Assembly: GCA_031292575.1 (NCBI GenBank)
Contig: JARLGX010000011.1
Location: 35,835 to 99,834 of the forward strand
Direction of reading: 5' to 3'
Length of the DNA: 64,000 nucleotides
Origin: Paludibacter sp.
GTDB taxonomy: Bacteria > Bacteroidota > Bacteroidia > Bacteroidales > Paludibacteraceae
Below the pieces are notes generated by a model. It was not told the DNA's origin, made no database searches, and worked only from the letters and a program-made list of their open reading frames with translations. Position 1 is the first letter of the stretch; each line of letters opens with the position of its first letter. The position numbers were made by a program, and so were the translations under genes. This document shows positions 35,204 through 44,921 of this stretch, in pieces.

Positions 35204-36433
35204 TTACAAGCGGAAATAACAAAAGAAATGTTTCTCTACTTTTTTTGTCAAAACAGTTATATTCAGCATATCCGAAGCATCGGCAATATCTTTTATTGTT
35301 CCGTCTTTATACAATATGTTAATATTATCATCTTCGGGGCTGTAAGTATCTGTACTCACTGTTTCATCACCCATAAAGTATTCAGCCTCAGAAACTGTAA
35401 CGCCAAAATGACTTTGGTATTGTTTCAAATATTCTTGACGCCTAAATTCGTCAATTGTTTCTGCATTGATTTCAACTTTAAATAATCGTCTGTCTGTAAA
35501 TGCTTTGCATAGAGTTGACAAAACAGTATCTGAATGATTAGACCACACTTTAACGGCGCAAATAACATCCGAATCGTCGAGCATTACAAAGTGCTCCAAA
35601 GCATCCAAAGAGCCCAAAAAGTTTTGTTTATTAACCTCATTATAAAGAAAATAATGCAATGCCGGTGAAGCAAAAAGCTCAATATTTTTACTTGCAAGCT
35701 CTTTCGCTCTTTTCAGAATATTCATCAACATTTTTTCTGCGGCAACAGCTGTTTTGTGTAGATAAACCTGCCAGTACATTAGCCTTCTGGCTACCAAAAA
35801 CTTTTCAATAGAATAGATGCCTTTGGCATCAACAACTAATTGGTCGTTATGAATGTTTAACATTTTGATAATCCGCGCAGAGCCAATAATACCCTCACTT
35901 ACACCGGAAAAAAAACTATCGCGACTCAAATAATCCAGTCTATCCATATCAAGTTGACCAGAGACCAATTGATGTAAAAATTTTTTTGGATATTTGTTGG
36001 TAAAAATATCTAATGTCATATCCAGTTTCCCATCCATTTCACTATTAATTTTCCGCATCATCCACAGTGAAATCTCTTCATGATTTACACCATTTACCAA
36101 GCTATGCTCCATGGTATGTGAAAATGGTCCATGTCCAATGTCGTGCAACAAAATACAAGCCCGAACAGCTTCGGCTTCATCATCGGTAATTTCCTGACCC
36201 ACAAGTTGCAACTGGGCTATGGCTTCACCCATCAAATGCATTGCTCCCAACGAATGTTGCAAGCGTGTATGTTGTGCTCCCGGATAAACAAACGATGTTA
36301 ACCCTAATTGTTTGATTCGGTTCATCCTTTGAAAATAAGGATGTTGTATCAAATCATACAAAAAATCGTCTGGAATATTAATAAATCCAAAAACAGGATC
36401 ATTGATAATTTTACGCTTATTGGATATTTTCAT
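35204..36433 (-). CDS. HD-domain phosphohydrolase (dNTPase-like)
   Basis: 409 residues from the ATG at 36433; a TTG four codons upstream is in frame. Metal ligands of the HD superfamily are visible: H60 (RLQHSLG), H97-D98 in LLHDIGHGPFSH and the distal Asp in DMDRLDYLSRDSFFSG. The arrangement resembles SAMHD1/YwfO-type deoxynucleoside triphosphate hydrolases, but the substrate is not proven. It is a regular neighbour of lpxD in Bacteroidota genomes. Here it ends 229 bp upstream of lpxD, which has its own promoter. Confidence 0.88.
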   Translation of the reverse strand: MKISNKRKIINDPVFGFINIPDDFLYDLIQHPYFQRMNRIKQLGLTSFVYPGAQHTRLQHSLGAMHLMGEAIAQLQLVGQEITDDEAEAVRACILLHDIGHGPFSHTMEHSLVNGVNHEEISLWMMRKINSEMDGKLDMTLDIFTNKYPKKFLHQLVSGQLDMDRLDYLSRDSFFSGVSEGIIGSARIIKMLNIHNDQLVVDAKGIYSIEKFLVARRLMYWQVYLHKTAVAAEKMLMNILKRAKELASKNIELFASPALHYFLYNEVNKQNFLGSLDALEHFVMLDDSDVICAVKVWSNHSDTVLSTLCKAFTDRRLFKVEINAETIDEFRRQEYLKQYQSHFGVTVSEAEYFMGDETVSTDTYSPEDDNINILYKDGTIKDIADASDMLNITVLTKKVEKHFFCYFRL

Positions 36434-36488
36434 GTCAAACAACAAATGTTCAAAAAGTTATAACCTGAATAAATGGAGAGAGCTTTTA

Positions 36489-37931
36489 TCATTTGGTAGC
36501 CAATATGTCAACTAACCATTTCCAACATTTTTGAGTGGATGAAATGCTCAATCGTTCGTCGGGTGAATGAACGCCATACATTTGAGGTCCTATGGAAATC
36601 ATATCCAGATAGGGATATTTTTCGAGGAATAATCCGCATTCCAAACCGGCATGAATTGCCCGAATTTTTGGTTGTTCGGCAAAAAGTTTCACGTAACTTT
36701 CCTTTGCTATATTCAGAATATCCGATTTTAAATTTGGTTTCCAACCCGGATATCCATCACCGTGTGTTACTTCTGCACCGGTCAAAGTAAAAACAGCATC
36801 TACTTGCTGCTCAATATCGTATTTAGAAGATTCAACCGAGCTTCGTTGACTTGTGGTAATAAGAATTGTGTCGTTTTCTCTCATTTTTACCGAAGCAAGA
36901 TTCGTGGATGTTTCCACCAAACCCGGCATATCCCTACTCATTGCAATAACTCCATGCGGACAAGCGTAAAGGACATTCAATAAAGCATTTGAAGTATTTT
37001 TGTCGATTACTGTTTCTGGCAAAGTTTCAGATTCTAAAGTCAGTTTCATAGTTGGCTCCACATCGGCAATCTCCGTTTCTAAATCATTTAAGTAATGGTT
37101 GAAAAGAACTCTCACGTTTTCTTTCTCCGAAAAAGGGACACAAGCTACAGCAAGAGCTTCACGAGGGATAGCATTTCTCAAATTTCCTCCATCGAAACTA
37201 TGCAAACGCAAATCCATTTTTTTATTCAACGTCCACAAAAAACGGTTCAGTATTTTATTGGCATTGCCACGTCCTTTGTCAATGTCATCGCCCGAATGAC
37301 CGCCGGTTAATCCTTTAATTGAAACAGTGAATGCAAAATAGCTATCAGGTGTTTTCTCTGATTTATAATTAAGCACAGCAGTAGTGTCAATTCCGCCAGC
37401 ACAACCCACAAAGATTTCGCCATCATCTTCTGAATCAAGGTTTATTAGAATCTCTGCACTTAAAAAATTTTGTTCCAATGCAAATGCTCCTGTCAAACCG
37501 GTTTCTTCATCAACAGTAAATAAGCATTCAAGTGCCGGATGTGACAAATTATCAGCAGCAAGTAACGCAAGCATCATCGACATACCAATGCCATTATCAG
37601 CCCCCAATGTTGTTCCTTTGGCTTTCACCCAATCACCATCAATGAAAGTTTGAATAGGATCAGTATCAAAATTAAAATTGACATCGCTGTTTTTTTCGCA
37701 AACCATGTCCATGTGAGCCTGCAAAATAATTTTTTTACGCATTTCATAGCCACCGGTAGCAGATTTACAAATCAGCACATTGCCAGCTTTATCTATTTTA
37801 GTTTCAAGTTTATGTTGCTGTCCGAATAATTTTAAAAATGCAATTACACCTTCTTCTTTTTTTGAAGGGCGAGGAATCTGGTTTATCTCATGGAAAAAAT
37901 GCCATAAAGCAGATGGTTCAAGAGTTTTCAT
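36489..37931 (-). CDS. pepD: Aminoacyl-histidine dipeptidase (PepD, M20 family)
   Basis: A cytosolic zinc dipeptidase with broad specificity, 480 residues. M20 motifs: QAHMDMVCEK with H73 and D75, TLGADNGIGMSM with the bridging aspartate, DEETGLTGAF with the catalytic Glu, and the lid-domain motif GGHSGDDI. The C-terminal zinc ligand is in IHAGLECGLF/GVHSPDERLS. A TATCTTTG -7 element lies at 37979-37986 on this strand, about 48 bp upstream. It may be cotranscribed with the HD gene 55 bp downstream. Confidence 0.94.
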   Translation of the reverse strand: MKTLEPSALWHFFHEINQIPRPSKKEEGVIAFLKLFGQQHKLETKIDKAGNVLICKSATGGYEMRKKIILQAHMDMVCEKNSDVNFNFDTDPIQTFIDGDWVKAKGTTLGADNGIGMSMMLALLAADNLSHPALECLFTVDEETGLTGAFALEQNFLSAEILINLDSEDDGEIFVGCAGGIDTTAVLNYKSEKTPDSYFAFTVSIKGLTGGHSGDDIDKGRGNANKILNRFLWTLNKKMDLRLHSFDGGNLRNAIPREALAVACVPFSEKENVRVLFNHYLNDLETEIADVEPTMKLTLESETLPETVIDKNTSNALLNVLYACPHGVIAMSRDMPGLVETSTNLASVKMRENDTILITTSQRSSVESSKYDIEQQVDAVFTLTGAEVTHGDGYPGWKPNLKSDILNIAKESYVKLFAEQPKIRAIHAGLECGLFLEKYPYLDMISIGPQMYGVHSPDERLSISSTQKCWKWLVDILATK

Positions 37932-38153
37932 ATTGTAAAATAATTAAGTTATTTTTTTTTTGCAAAAGCAGGTAACGACAAAGATACATAAAATGTCAAA
38001 AGGAGTGTTTATCGTTTAACTATAATTGTTGATTAGCCCCACATTACTCTTATATTTACAAATATAAACCGTATTAATCATAACAAACCATATAGAAATC
38101 TACACCACAAATTCACTAAAGCAGCTTCATTTCTGATATTCCTTTCTTTTTTG

Positions 38154-38161
38154 TATATTTG
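38154..38161 (+). promoter_or_regulatory. -7 element for holB
   Basis: TATATTTG, exact TAnnTTTG, 40 bp before the holB start codon. Confidence 0.5.
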
Positions 38162-38201
38162 CACTTCATCCGAAATTAAACTGGATTTGTAAAGTACATC
38201 T

Positions 38202-39359
38202 ATGTTTTTCGCCGAAATAATTGGACAACAAGAAGTTAAAAGAAATTTTATTCGAACGGTAACCGAACAACGAATACCTCATGCTCAACTTTTACGTGGA
38301 CCTGAAGGTGTCGGAAAACTCGGCTTAGCGATAGCTTATGCACAATATATCTGTTGTGAAAATCGTTCTGCCAACGATTCTTGTGGCGTATGTCCATCGT
38401 GTGTAAAGTATAAAAAACTGGCACACCCCGATTTGCATTTTGTTTTTCCGATTATAAAACCACCAAGCAAATCAAGTGTGGTTTGTGATGACTTTATTTC
38501 TGAATTTCGTGAAATGGTATTGAGAAATCCATATTTCGGCGTGAACGAATGGTACGCTAAAATTTCGGGTGATGCTAAACAAGGTTTAATATATTCTAAT
38601 GAAAGTGAGGAAATTATACGCAAGCTAAGCTTAAAAACCTACGAGTCGGAATACAAAATTATGATTATTTGGCTGCCCGAAAAAATGCATGGAACTTGCG
38701 CCAACAAACTTTTGAAAATACTTGAAGAGCCGCCCGAGAAAACAGTTTTTTTAATGGTTTCAAACGAGCCTGATCAAATCATTACAACGATTCTTTCACG
38801 CACACAACACATTTTCATTCCCCGTTTAAGCGATATTGACATAACAAATGCTTTACTTACTAACGATGAATTGGAAATAGAAACCGAAGATGCAAATTAT
38901 GCTGCCCACATTGCGAACGGCAGTTATCTGAATGCAATAAGTGTTTTAAATGATGGAGATGAAAGTAAAATCAATTTTGAACGTTTTACAATGGTAATGC
39001 GTTTAGCCTGGCAAGTTGGCAATAAAAAGGATCATGCATCGCTTAAAACATTAAGAAAATGGTCGGATGACATGGCCGCTGCGACAACAGGGCGTGAACG
39101 ACAAAAGAATTTTCTGAGTTACTCGCAAAGAATGACGCGTGAAAACTTTATTCGCAACATCCAGCAACCAGAATTAAATTACTTAACATCAATTGAAACT
39201 GAATTCTCAAATCGGTTTTCACCTTTTATTAACGAACGGAATGTTGAAGAATTAATGAATGAATTTTCATTAGCCGAAAAACAAATTGAACAAAATGTAA
39301 ATGCAAAAATGATTTTTTTTGATTTAACATTAAAAATCATCATGCTACTGAAAAGATAA
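38202..39359 (+). CDS. holB: DNA polymerase III delta' subunit
   Basis: A clamp-loader subunit, 385 residues, AAA+ fold. The P-loop is GPEGVGK (33-39), followed by the clamp-loader zinc module with C51, C52, C61, C64 and C67. KLLKILEEPPEKTVFLMVSNEPD and the sensor 1 region ILSRTQHI are typical. It is followed after 40 bp by the PSP1/RicT-like gene, the same pairing seen in Firmicutes (holB with yaaT). Confidence 0.93.
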   Translation: MFFAEIIGQQEVKRNFIRTVTEQRIPHAQLLRGPEGVGKLGLAIAYAQYICCENRSANDSCGVCPSCVKYKKLAHPDLHFVFPIIKPPSKSSVVCDDFISEFREMVLRNPYFGVNEWYAKISGDAKQGLIYSNESEEIIRKLSLKTYESEYKIMIIWLPEKMHGTCANKLLKILEEPPEKTVFLMVSNEPDQIITTILSRTQHIFIPRLSDIDITNALLTNDELEIETEDANYAAHIANGSYLNAISVLNDGDESKINFERFTMVMRLAWQVGNKKDHASLKTLRKWSDDMAAATTGRERQKNFLSYSQRMTRENFIRNIQQPELNYLTSIETEFSNRFSPFINERNVEELMNEFSLAEKQIEQNVNAKMIFFDLTLKIIMLLKR

Positions 39360-39399
39360 AGTCAAACCAAAACTTTCGAAAATTCAAACTCAGATAAAA

Positions 39400-40623
39400 A
39401 TGGATTATAAACTAGATATTGGCGGCTGCCAAATGAATAAGAAAGGTTGCAATCGCAACTCTACCCAAAAACTCAGCACATTCGATTGGATGTGCGATTT
39501 GCCCGAAACACAAAAAGATACTGATTTCGTAGAAGTTCAATTTAAAAATACACGCAAAGGATACTTTTTGAATAGTACTAAAATTCCACTTGAAAAAGGG
39601 GACGTAATAGCAGTAGAATCTTCACCAGGCCATGATATTGGCGAGGTTACCCTCGTTGGTAGATTAGTTTTGTTACAAATGAAAAAATACAATGTTCACC
39701 CTGATAAAATAGAAGTTCGCAGGGTTTACCGAAAAGCAAAAGAAACTGATTTGGAGAAATATCAGGAAGCCAAGGGTAAAGAACAGGAAACTATGATTAA
39801 AGCACGCCAGATTGCAGAAAGTTTGAAGTTGAATATGAAGATCGGTGACGTTGAATTTCAAGGTGACGGCAACAAAGCTATTTTTTATTATATTGCTGAT
39901 GAGCGTGTTGACTTTCGTCAATTGATTAAAGTATTTGCTGAAACATTTCGTGTTCGAATTGAAATGAAGCAAATTGGAGCCCGCCAGGAAGCTGGACGAA
40001 TTGGAGGAATTGGTCCTTGCGGAAGGGAATTATGTTGTTCGGGTTGGATGACAAATTTCAATTCAGTTTCAACCAGCGCCGCCCGATATCAGGACATTTC
40101 GCTTAATCCCCAAAAGCTTGCAGGTCAATGTGCTAAACTCAAATGTTGTATGAATTTTGAATTAGATTCATACATGGATGCCATTAAAAATTTTCCCTCA
40201 AAAGAAATTCAGCTTGAAACAATCGATAATACTTATTATCATTTCAAAACCGATGTATTTAAGGGACTCATCTCCTACTCTACTTCGCAAAACTTTGGTG
40301 CTAACATAGTTACAATTTCTGCTAAACGTGCTAAAGAGATAATTGCACTGAACAAAAAGGGCTCTAAACCAGAAATACTTGATGATCATTCTGAAGATGA
40401 AGAAATTAAGCCAGTTCCAATCGATTACGAAAATGGAGTTGGGCAAGATAGTTTAACCCGTTTCGATACGCATAAAAAAAGGTCGAACGGTAAGCCAAAC
40501 AAACGGCCAAACAACAAACCACAATTTTCAAAATCTGAACAGTCTGAGAATAAACCAACTACATTGAGATTTCAAAAACCAATCAAGAAAAATGACACTG
40601 ATACCACTAAAAAAGATGCATAA
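39400..40623 (+). CDS. ricT: PSP1-domain protein (RicT/YaaT-like)
   Basis: 407 residues. The PSP1 C-terminal domain (about 90-290) includes the hallmark GPCGRELCCSGWM and the paired-cysteine motif KLKCCMNFELDSY, giving the Cys set that in RicT of Bacillus binds an iron-sulfur cluster within a Y-complex acting on RNase Y processing. Whether Bacteroidota members do this is not known. The last 70 residues are Asn/Lys-rich and probably disordered. Its stop overlaps the gldH start (ATGCATAA), so translation is coupled. Confidence 0.88.
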   Translation: MDYKLDIGGCQMNKKGCNRNSTQKLSTFDWMCDLPETQKDTDFVEVQFKNTRKGYFLNSTKIPLEKGDVIAVESSPGHDIGEVTLVGRLVLLQMKKYNVHPDKIEVRRVYRKAKETDLEKYQEAKGKEQETMIKARQIAESLKLNMKIGDVEFQGDGNKAIFYYIADERVDFRQLIKVFAETFRVRIEMKQIGARQEAGRIGGIGPCGRELCCSGWMTNFNSVSTSAARYQDISLNPQKLAGQCAKLKCCMNFELDSYMDAIKNFPSKEIQLETIDNTYYHFKTDVFKGLISYSTSQNFGANIVTISAKRAKEIIALNKKGSKPEILDDHSEDEEIKPVPIDYENGVGQDSLTRFDTHKKRSNGKPNKRPNNKPQFSKSEQSENKPTTLRFQKPIKKNDTDTTKKDA

Positions 40624-41080
40624 AAGCTTTTGGGTAATTTTTATTTCGCTTTTAGCCACCGCTTGCACAAGTAACGATATTTATTTTCAATATAAATCAA
40701 TCGCTCAAAGTGGGTGGAATAAAGATAGTCTATACAGTTTTGACATCTCTATAAAGGATACATCATCAATTTACAATATATATGTAAATGTCAGAAATAG
40801 AGGAGAATATCCTTATCAGAACCTTTGGTTATTTTTGAACAAAACAACTCCGGATTCCATACAAACTAAAGATTCAATTGAATGCTATTTAGCCGATCAA
40901 CGAGGCAAATGGCTCGGTTCCGGAATTGGCTCAATCATGGAAATGCCAATACTTTACCAACAAAAAGTACATTTTAAATCAATCGGGATTTACCATTATA
41001 AAATTGTTCACGGAATGAGAGACTCTGTGCTGACTGGAATAAATGATATTGGAATGAGGGTTGAAAAAATTGTTAAGTAG
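40616..41080 (+). CDS. gldH: Gliding-motility lipoprotein GldH
   Basis: 154 residues from the ATG at 40616; an upstream in-frame ATG at 40592 lies deep within ricT. The lipoprotein signal MHKSFWVIFISLLATAC puts the lipidated Cys at 17. The body (YFQYKSI...GWNKDSLYSFDISI, NLWLFLNKTTPD, GKWLGSGIGSIMEM) matches GldH, needed for gliding in Flavobacterium and kept in many non-gliding Bacteroidota that have type IX secretion. The T9SS-signalled esterase in this window fits with that. Confidence 0.9.
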   Translation: MHKSFWVIFISLLATACTSNDIYFQYKSIAQSGWNKDSLYSFDISIKDTSSIYNIYVNVRNRGEYPYQNLWLFLNKTTPDSIQTKDSIECYLADQRGKWLGSGIGSIMEMPILYQQKVHFKSIGIYHYKIVHGMRDSVLTGINDIGMRVEKIVK

Positions 41081-41140
41081 TTAATGGCTCTATTACACTA
41101 AAGAACTCTAATTCATAATTTTTAATTGTAAATTTACAAA

Positions 41141-41896
41141 GTGGGTAAAAATAAATTGGCAAAATTTGCTGATATGGAAGAATTTCCGCATGTTTTTCAA
41201 GTCTCGTCTCATTCTATACGTGAAGGCAATTCTTTTGAAATGAAAGGAAAATGGAACGAATTTTTTTTTAAAAATAATCATCCAATCGTGTTAGAATTAG
41301 GTTGTGGAAAAGGTGAATATACTGTTGGATTAGGCCAACTTTATCCGGAAAAAAATTTTATTGGTGTTGATATCAAAGGCGCTCGTTTATGGACAGGTGC
41401 GAAAGATTCGTTTGAAAAAGGAATGAAAAATGTTGCTTTTCTACGCACAAATATAGAAATGATACATCACTTCTTTGCTGAAAATGAAGTAAGTGAAATC
41501 TGGCTGACTTTTCCCGATCCTCAAATGAAAAAAGTAACCAAACGCCTGACTGCTACTAATTTCATGAAATCCTACCAACAGTTCGTAAAACCCGAAGGTT
41601 TAATTCATTTAAAAACCGACAGCAATTTTATGTTTACCTATACCCGCGAAATGATAAAAGTTAATAATTATCCTGTCGTATTTCTGTCTGATAATTTATA
41701 CGCTTCCGATTTGCAGGATTCAATTTTAAAAATTAAAACTTATTATGAGCAACAATGGTTGGATCGTGGACTGACAATCAAATATATACAATTTTTACTT
41801 GAAAAACGGACTAATTTTATGGAACCTGAAACTGAAATAGAGCACGATGCCTATCGAAGTTTTGGTAGAAGCAAACGTCATAATCCGGAGCTTTAA
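41141..41896 (+). CDS. trmB: tRNA (guanine-N7-)-methyltransferase
   Basis: Methylates G46 of tRNAs using S-adenosylmethionine. 251 residues starting at a GTG (41141). The SAM-binding motif is [16 protein letters not shown] (about 51-66), followed by [12 protein letters not shown]. The catalytic and tRNA-contact motif is [12 protein letters not shown] with RLT downstream. It follows gldH after 60 bp. Confidence 0.94.
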   Translation: MGKNKLAKFADMEEFPHVFQVSSHSIREGNSFEMKGKWNEFFFKNNHPIVLELGCGKGEYTVGLGQLYPEKNFIGVDIKGARLWTGAKDSFEKGMKNVAFLRTNIEMIHHFFAENEVSEIWLTFPDPQMKKVTKRLTATNFMKSYQQFVKPEGLIHLKTDSNFMFTYTREMIKVNNYPVVFLSDNLYASDLQDSILKIKTYYEQQWLDRGLTIKYIQFLLEKRTNFMEPETEIEHDAYRSFGRSKRHNPEL

Positions 41897-41973
41897 TTTT
41901 TACTAAGAATAACGATAAAACTTTTAAACTAGAAACTTGTTACAGTTGAATTCTAACAATAAATATAACTTCA

Positions 41974-43080
41974 ATGATAATCAATTCAAAATTAATTTTT
42001 GCTGCGCTTGAACATGTTCGCTATCCTGGAACTGGAAAAGATATCGTTTCATCGGGCATGGTTCAAGATAATATCCATATTGAAGGGAATAAAGTTTCTT
42101 TCTCATTGGTTTTTGAGAAAGCGAATGATCCCTTTGCCAAATCAGTTGTAAAGGCTGCCGAACAAGCCATTCTTACTTATGTAAATGAAAGCATTGATAT
42201 TAAAGGGAATATTGATATCATTACTAAAGAAGTACCTAAACCACAACCTGCTTCAATTTTACCAAATGTAAAAAATATCATTGCAGTTTCATCGGGTAAA
42301 GGTGGCGTTGGAAAATCAACTATTTCTTCAAATTTAGCCATAGCTTTAGCTGGAATTGGCTATAAAGTAGGTTTGCTCGATGCAGATATTCATGGACCAT
42401 CCATCCCTAAAATGTTTGGTGTTGAAGATGCACATCCTGAAATTATTGAAAATGCTGGCAGACAATCAATTATTCCAATTGAAAAATATGGTGTTAAACT
42501 CCTTTCAATTGGTTTTTTTGTTGACCCGCAGAATGCATTGGTTTGGCGTGGTCCGGTAGCTAGTAATGCTTTGAAACAACTTATTACAGACGCTGACTGG
42601 GGTGAATTAGACTTTTTTGTAATGGATTTACCACCAGGAACCAGTGACATACATTTAACCCTTGTACAAACGCTAAGTATTACCGGTGCCATTGTGGTAA
42701 CAACTCCCCAAGATGTGGCTTTAGCTGATGCTCGAAAAGGAATAAACATGTATACTGGCGATAAAATTAATGTACCGGTTCTGGGTTTAATAGAAAATAT
42801 GGCTTGGTTCACACCCGCTGAATTACCTGAAAACAAATACTATATTTTTGGCAAGGATGGTGGAAAACGGTTGGCAGAAGAGCTAAACATTCCTCTTTTG
42901 GGACAGATTCCATTAGTGCAAAGCATTCGTGAATGTGGTGATGCCGGTAGACCAATTGCTTATGATGAAAATAGTATTACATCTATTGCGTTTAAAGAAT
43001 TGGCATTAAACGTGGTGGAGCGCGTTAAGTACCGAAATGAAAATTTAGAGGCTACAAAGAAGGTCAAAATGGTAAAATAG
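41974..43080 (+). CDS. mrp: Mrp/NBP35-family iron-sulfur carrier ATPase
   Basis: 368 residues: an N-terminal MIP18/DUF59-type domain (about 1-85) and a ParA-like P-loop ATPase with GKGGVGKST at 108-116. Mrp proteins carry and transfer Fe-S clusters to apoproteins. In canonical Mrp a CxxC motif follows GLIENM. Here the corresponding segment is ENMAWFTPAELPENKYYIFG, with no cysteine pair. I recall the same in other Bacteroidota Mrp proteins, so a different cluster-binding mode is likely rather than a defect. Confidence 0.92.
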   Translation: MIINSKLIFAALEHVRYPGTGKDIVSSGMVQDNIHIEGNKVSFSLVFEKANDPFAKSVVKAAEQAILTYVNESIDIKGNIDIITKEVPKPQPASILPNVKNIIAVSSGKGGVGKSTISSNLAIALAGIGYKVGLLDADIHGPSIPKMFGVEDAHPEIIENAGRQSIIPIEKYGVKLLSIGFFVDPQNALVWRGPVASNALKQLITDADWGELDFFVMDLPPGTSDIHLTLVQTLSITGAIVVTTPQDVALADARKGINMYTGDKINVPVLGLIENMAWFTPAELPENKYYIFGKDGGKRLAEELNIPLLGQIPLVQSIRECGDAGRPIAYDENSITSIAFKELALNVVERVKYRNENLEATKKVKMVK

Positions 43081-43421
43081 ATCAATATTAATTTGATTTA
43101 CCAGAGTATGAATATTCGATATTTCTAAGGAATAGAGCCTGTTAATGGCTGTTTTTGGCAATAAATTACTTAAATTTGACCCGATAAAGTGCTAAATCTT
43201 CGTTCGTAAAGGCTCTAATTTAATTTTTACAAAACGTACTTATATACTTATATATAATATGATTATACAAATTTAGAAACCAGCATGTAATAAAATGTAA
43301 TATTACAAAATATTTTATGAATCATAAAAATCAAATATATTATTAACTTTGACCCATGTTTTTAGGAGCTTCAGGAGTGTTAGTCTATTAATATGATCTG
43401 AGTTTTAATCCTTTCAAATAC
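43081..43421. other. Intergenic leader region before the OmpA-family gene
   Basis: 341 bp, AT-rich. It contains two TAnnTTTG elements on plus (TAAATTTG at 43171-43178, TAACTTTG at 43344-43351). The first lies inside a pair of inverted 7-mers (AGAGCCT at 43134-43140, AGGCTCT at 43210-43216). No open reading frame of note. Confidence 0.5.
43344..43351 (+). promoter_or_regulatory. -7 element for the OmpA-family gene
   Basis: TAACTTTG, exact TAnnTTTG, 71 bp before the start codon. Confidence 0.5.
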
Positions 43422-44735
43422 ATGAAAAGATTTTTAATATTTATTTGTTATATATTCCTTACAATAATAGTTTATCCGGAAAATAAGGATTTTTCGAGAT
43501 GGTCATTTTCACCTGAAGTTGGAATTAATAGATTTGATGGAGATGCCGTTCAACAATTAACAGATCCTTTTGTAAGAACGGACATAAATCTAACATATGG
43601 ACTAAGCTTAGAATATGCAATAAATCCAATATGGGGACTATCTCTCGATTATTTAAACATACCATTTAATGGGATTTACACAAGTCCGCTGGATACTTTT
43701 AAGACAAAATTAAGCAATGTAAATTTAAGCGTCACAATAAATTTTACACGTTTAATTTTCCCCAACACTAACTCTAAATTTTACATTTCAGGCTCATTTG
43801 GACTTGGCTTAGCTTATTATAATTTTGATGTAAAAACTGTTCCTAATACTACAGCACTTTCACCTCCATACGGAAACGCCGGTTCTATACCGGTAGCTAT
43901 GACATTTGAATATAATGTCAGTAAATCTTTTTCACTTGGATTTAGAGCACGCTATATTACATTTACAAAAGACAATCTTGAAGGCGTAAAAGCATACCAA
44001 GGTGTTACAAATGATCGCATTGCAATGGGGTCATTATTTCTTACCTATAAACTAAATGCAAAAAACAAAGATCATTTAAGAAATTTAAAAATGAATGATT
44101 TTTCACCGGATGAGGGATTGCAATTAGCAAAACTAAATAATGAGAAAATCAGAAAATTAGATGCTGATTTACATAAATTAGACAAAAAGGTTGATAATCA
44201 GAGTAAAAGGATAGATTCAATTGCAAAAATTCTTTCTAACGACGGTCCTGATTCTGATGGCGATGGAGTTCCAGACGTACGAGATATGGAACCAAATACA
44301 CCTCCTAACACAGCTGTTGATTTCTGGGGTAGAGCTTATAAACAGAATCCAATAAGTAATGGGAATTACACTACTACGAACAACAATAATAATACCAACA
44401 ACACTATTTGCGATGATGTGCCTTCGGTATATTTTGACTTTGACAGAATTGACTTAGATGACAATGCGCTGATTGCCATAAGCAAAATCGCAAAGAAAAT
44501 GAAAGATGAACCAAGCCTATTTGTGGAGGTCAGAGGTTATTGTGATTATATTGGTAGAAATCCATATAATGAAACCCTTAGCAAGAGGCGTGCAGAAAGG
44601 GTAAAGACTGAATTAGTTAAAATATGGAAGATTCCCGCAAATCATATAATTGCAAATGGAAAGGGAAAAATCTTGGAACCACGCATCAGATATAAACCAA
44701 ACAGGAGATGCGATTTCTTCTTCGGGACTCCATAA
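43422..44735 (+). CDS. OmpA-family outer membrane protein
   Basis: 437 residues. A signal peptide (about 1-20) is followed by an eight-stranded beta-barrel domain (about 25-215), a short coiled helix (about 235-270), a calcium-binding thrombospondin-3-like DSDGDGVPDVRD repeat (about 277-288), an Asn/Thr-rich linker, and the OmpA C-terminal peptidoglycan-binding domain (about 335-437) with YFDFDRIDLD and NETLSKRRAERV. It anchors the outer membrane to the cell wall. Monocistronic, with its own terminator. Confidence 0.92.
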   Translation: MKRFLIFICYIFLTIIVYPENKDFSRWSFSPEVGINRFDGDAVQQLTDPFVRTDINLTYGLSLEYAINPIWGLSLDYLNIPFNGIYTSPLDTFKTKLSNVNLSVTINFTRLIFPNTNSKFYISGSFGLGLAYYNFDVKTVPNTTALSPPYGNAGSIPVAMTFEYNVSKSFSLGFRARYITFTKDNLEGVKAYQGVTNDRIAMGSLFLTYKLNAKNKDHLRNLKMNDFSPDEGLQLAKLNNEKIRKLDADLHKLDKKVDNQSKRIDSIAKILSNDGPDSDGDGVPDVRDMEPNTPPNTAVDFWGRAYKQNPISNGNYTTTNNNNNTNNTICDDVPSVYFDFDRIDLDDNALIAISKIAKKMKDEPSLFVEVRGYCDYIGRNPYNETLSKRRAERVKTELVKIWKIPANHIIANGKGKILEPRIRYKPNRRCDFFFGTP

Positions 44736-44760
44736 TTTTCAGATAATTTACTAACAATAT

Positions 44761-44786
44761 AAGCCCGCATCATAGCGGGCTTTGTT
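44761..44786 (+). terminator. Terminator after the OmpA-family gene
   Basis: AAGCCCGC-ATCATA-GCGGGCTT hairpin followed by TGTTGTG, 26 bp past the stop. Confidence 0.8.
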
Positions 44787-44921
44787 GTGTGTTCCAGAAA
44801 AAACAGAAAATTTAAAATGAGTTTTTGAAAAAAATAATTATCTTTACAACTGTTTTTTAGAAGTTTACTGAATCAGAATAACTAAAGCTTCTAAATTTTA
44901 AAACTAAAAAGAAGTATATTA

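Noticed and set aside
36508..36744. Separate small gene inside pepD
   Set aside because: It overlaps pepD in another frame. pepD itself is intact through its C-terminal metal ligand, so there is no frameshift.
42390..42836. 148-codon frame antisense to mrp
   Set aside because: It lies opposite the conserved Mrp ATPase and shows no family features or promoter.
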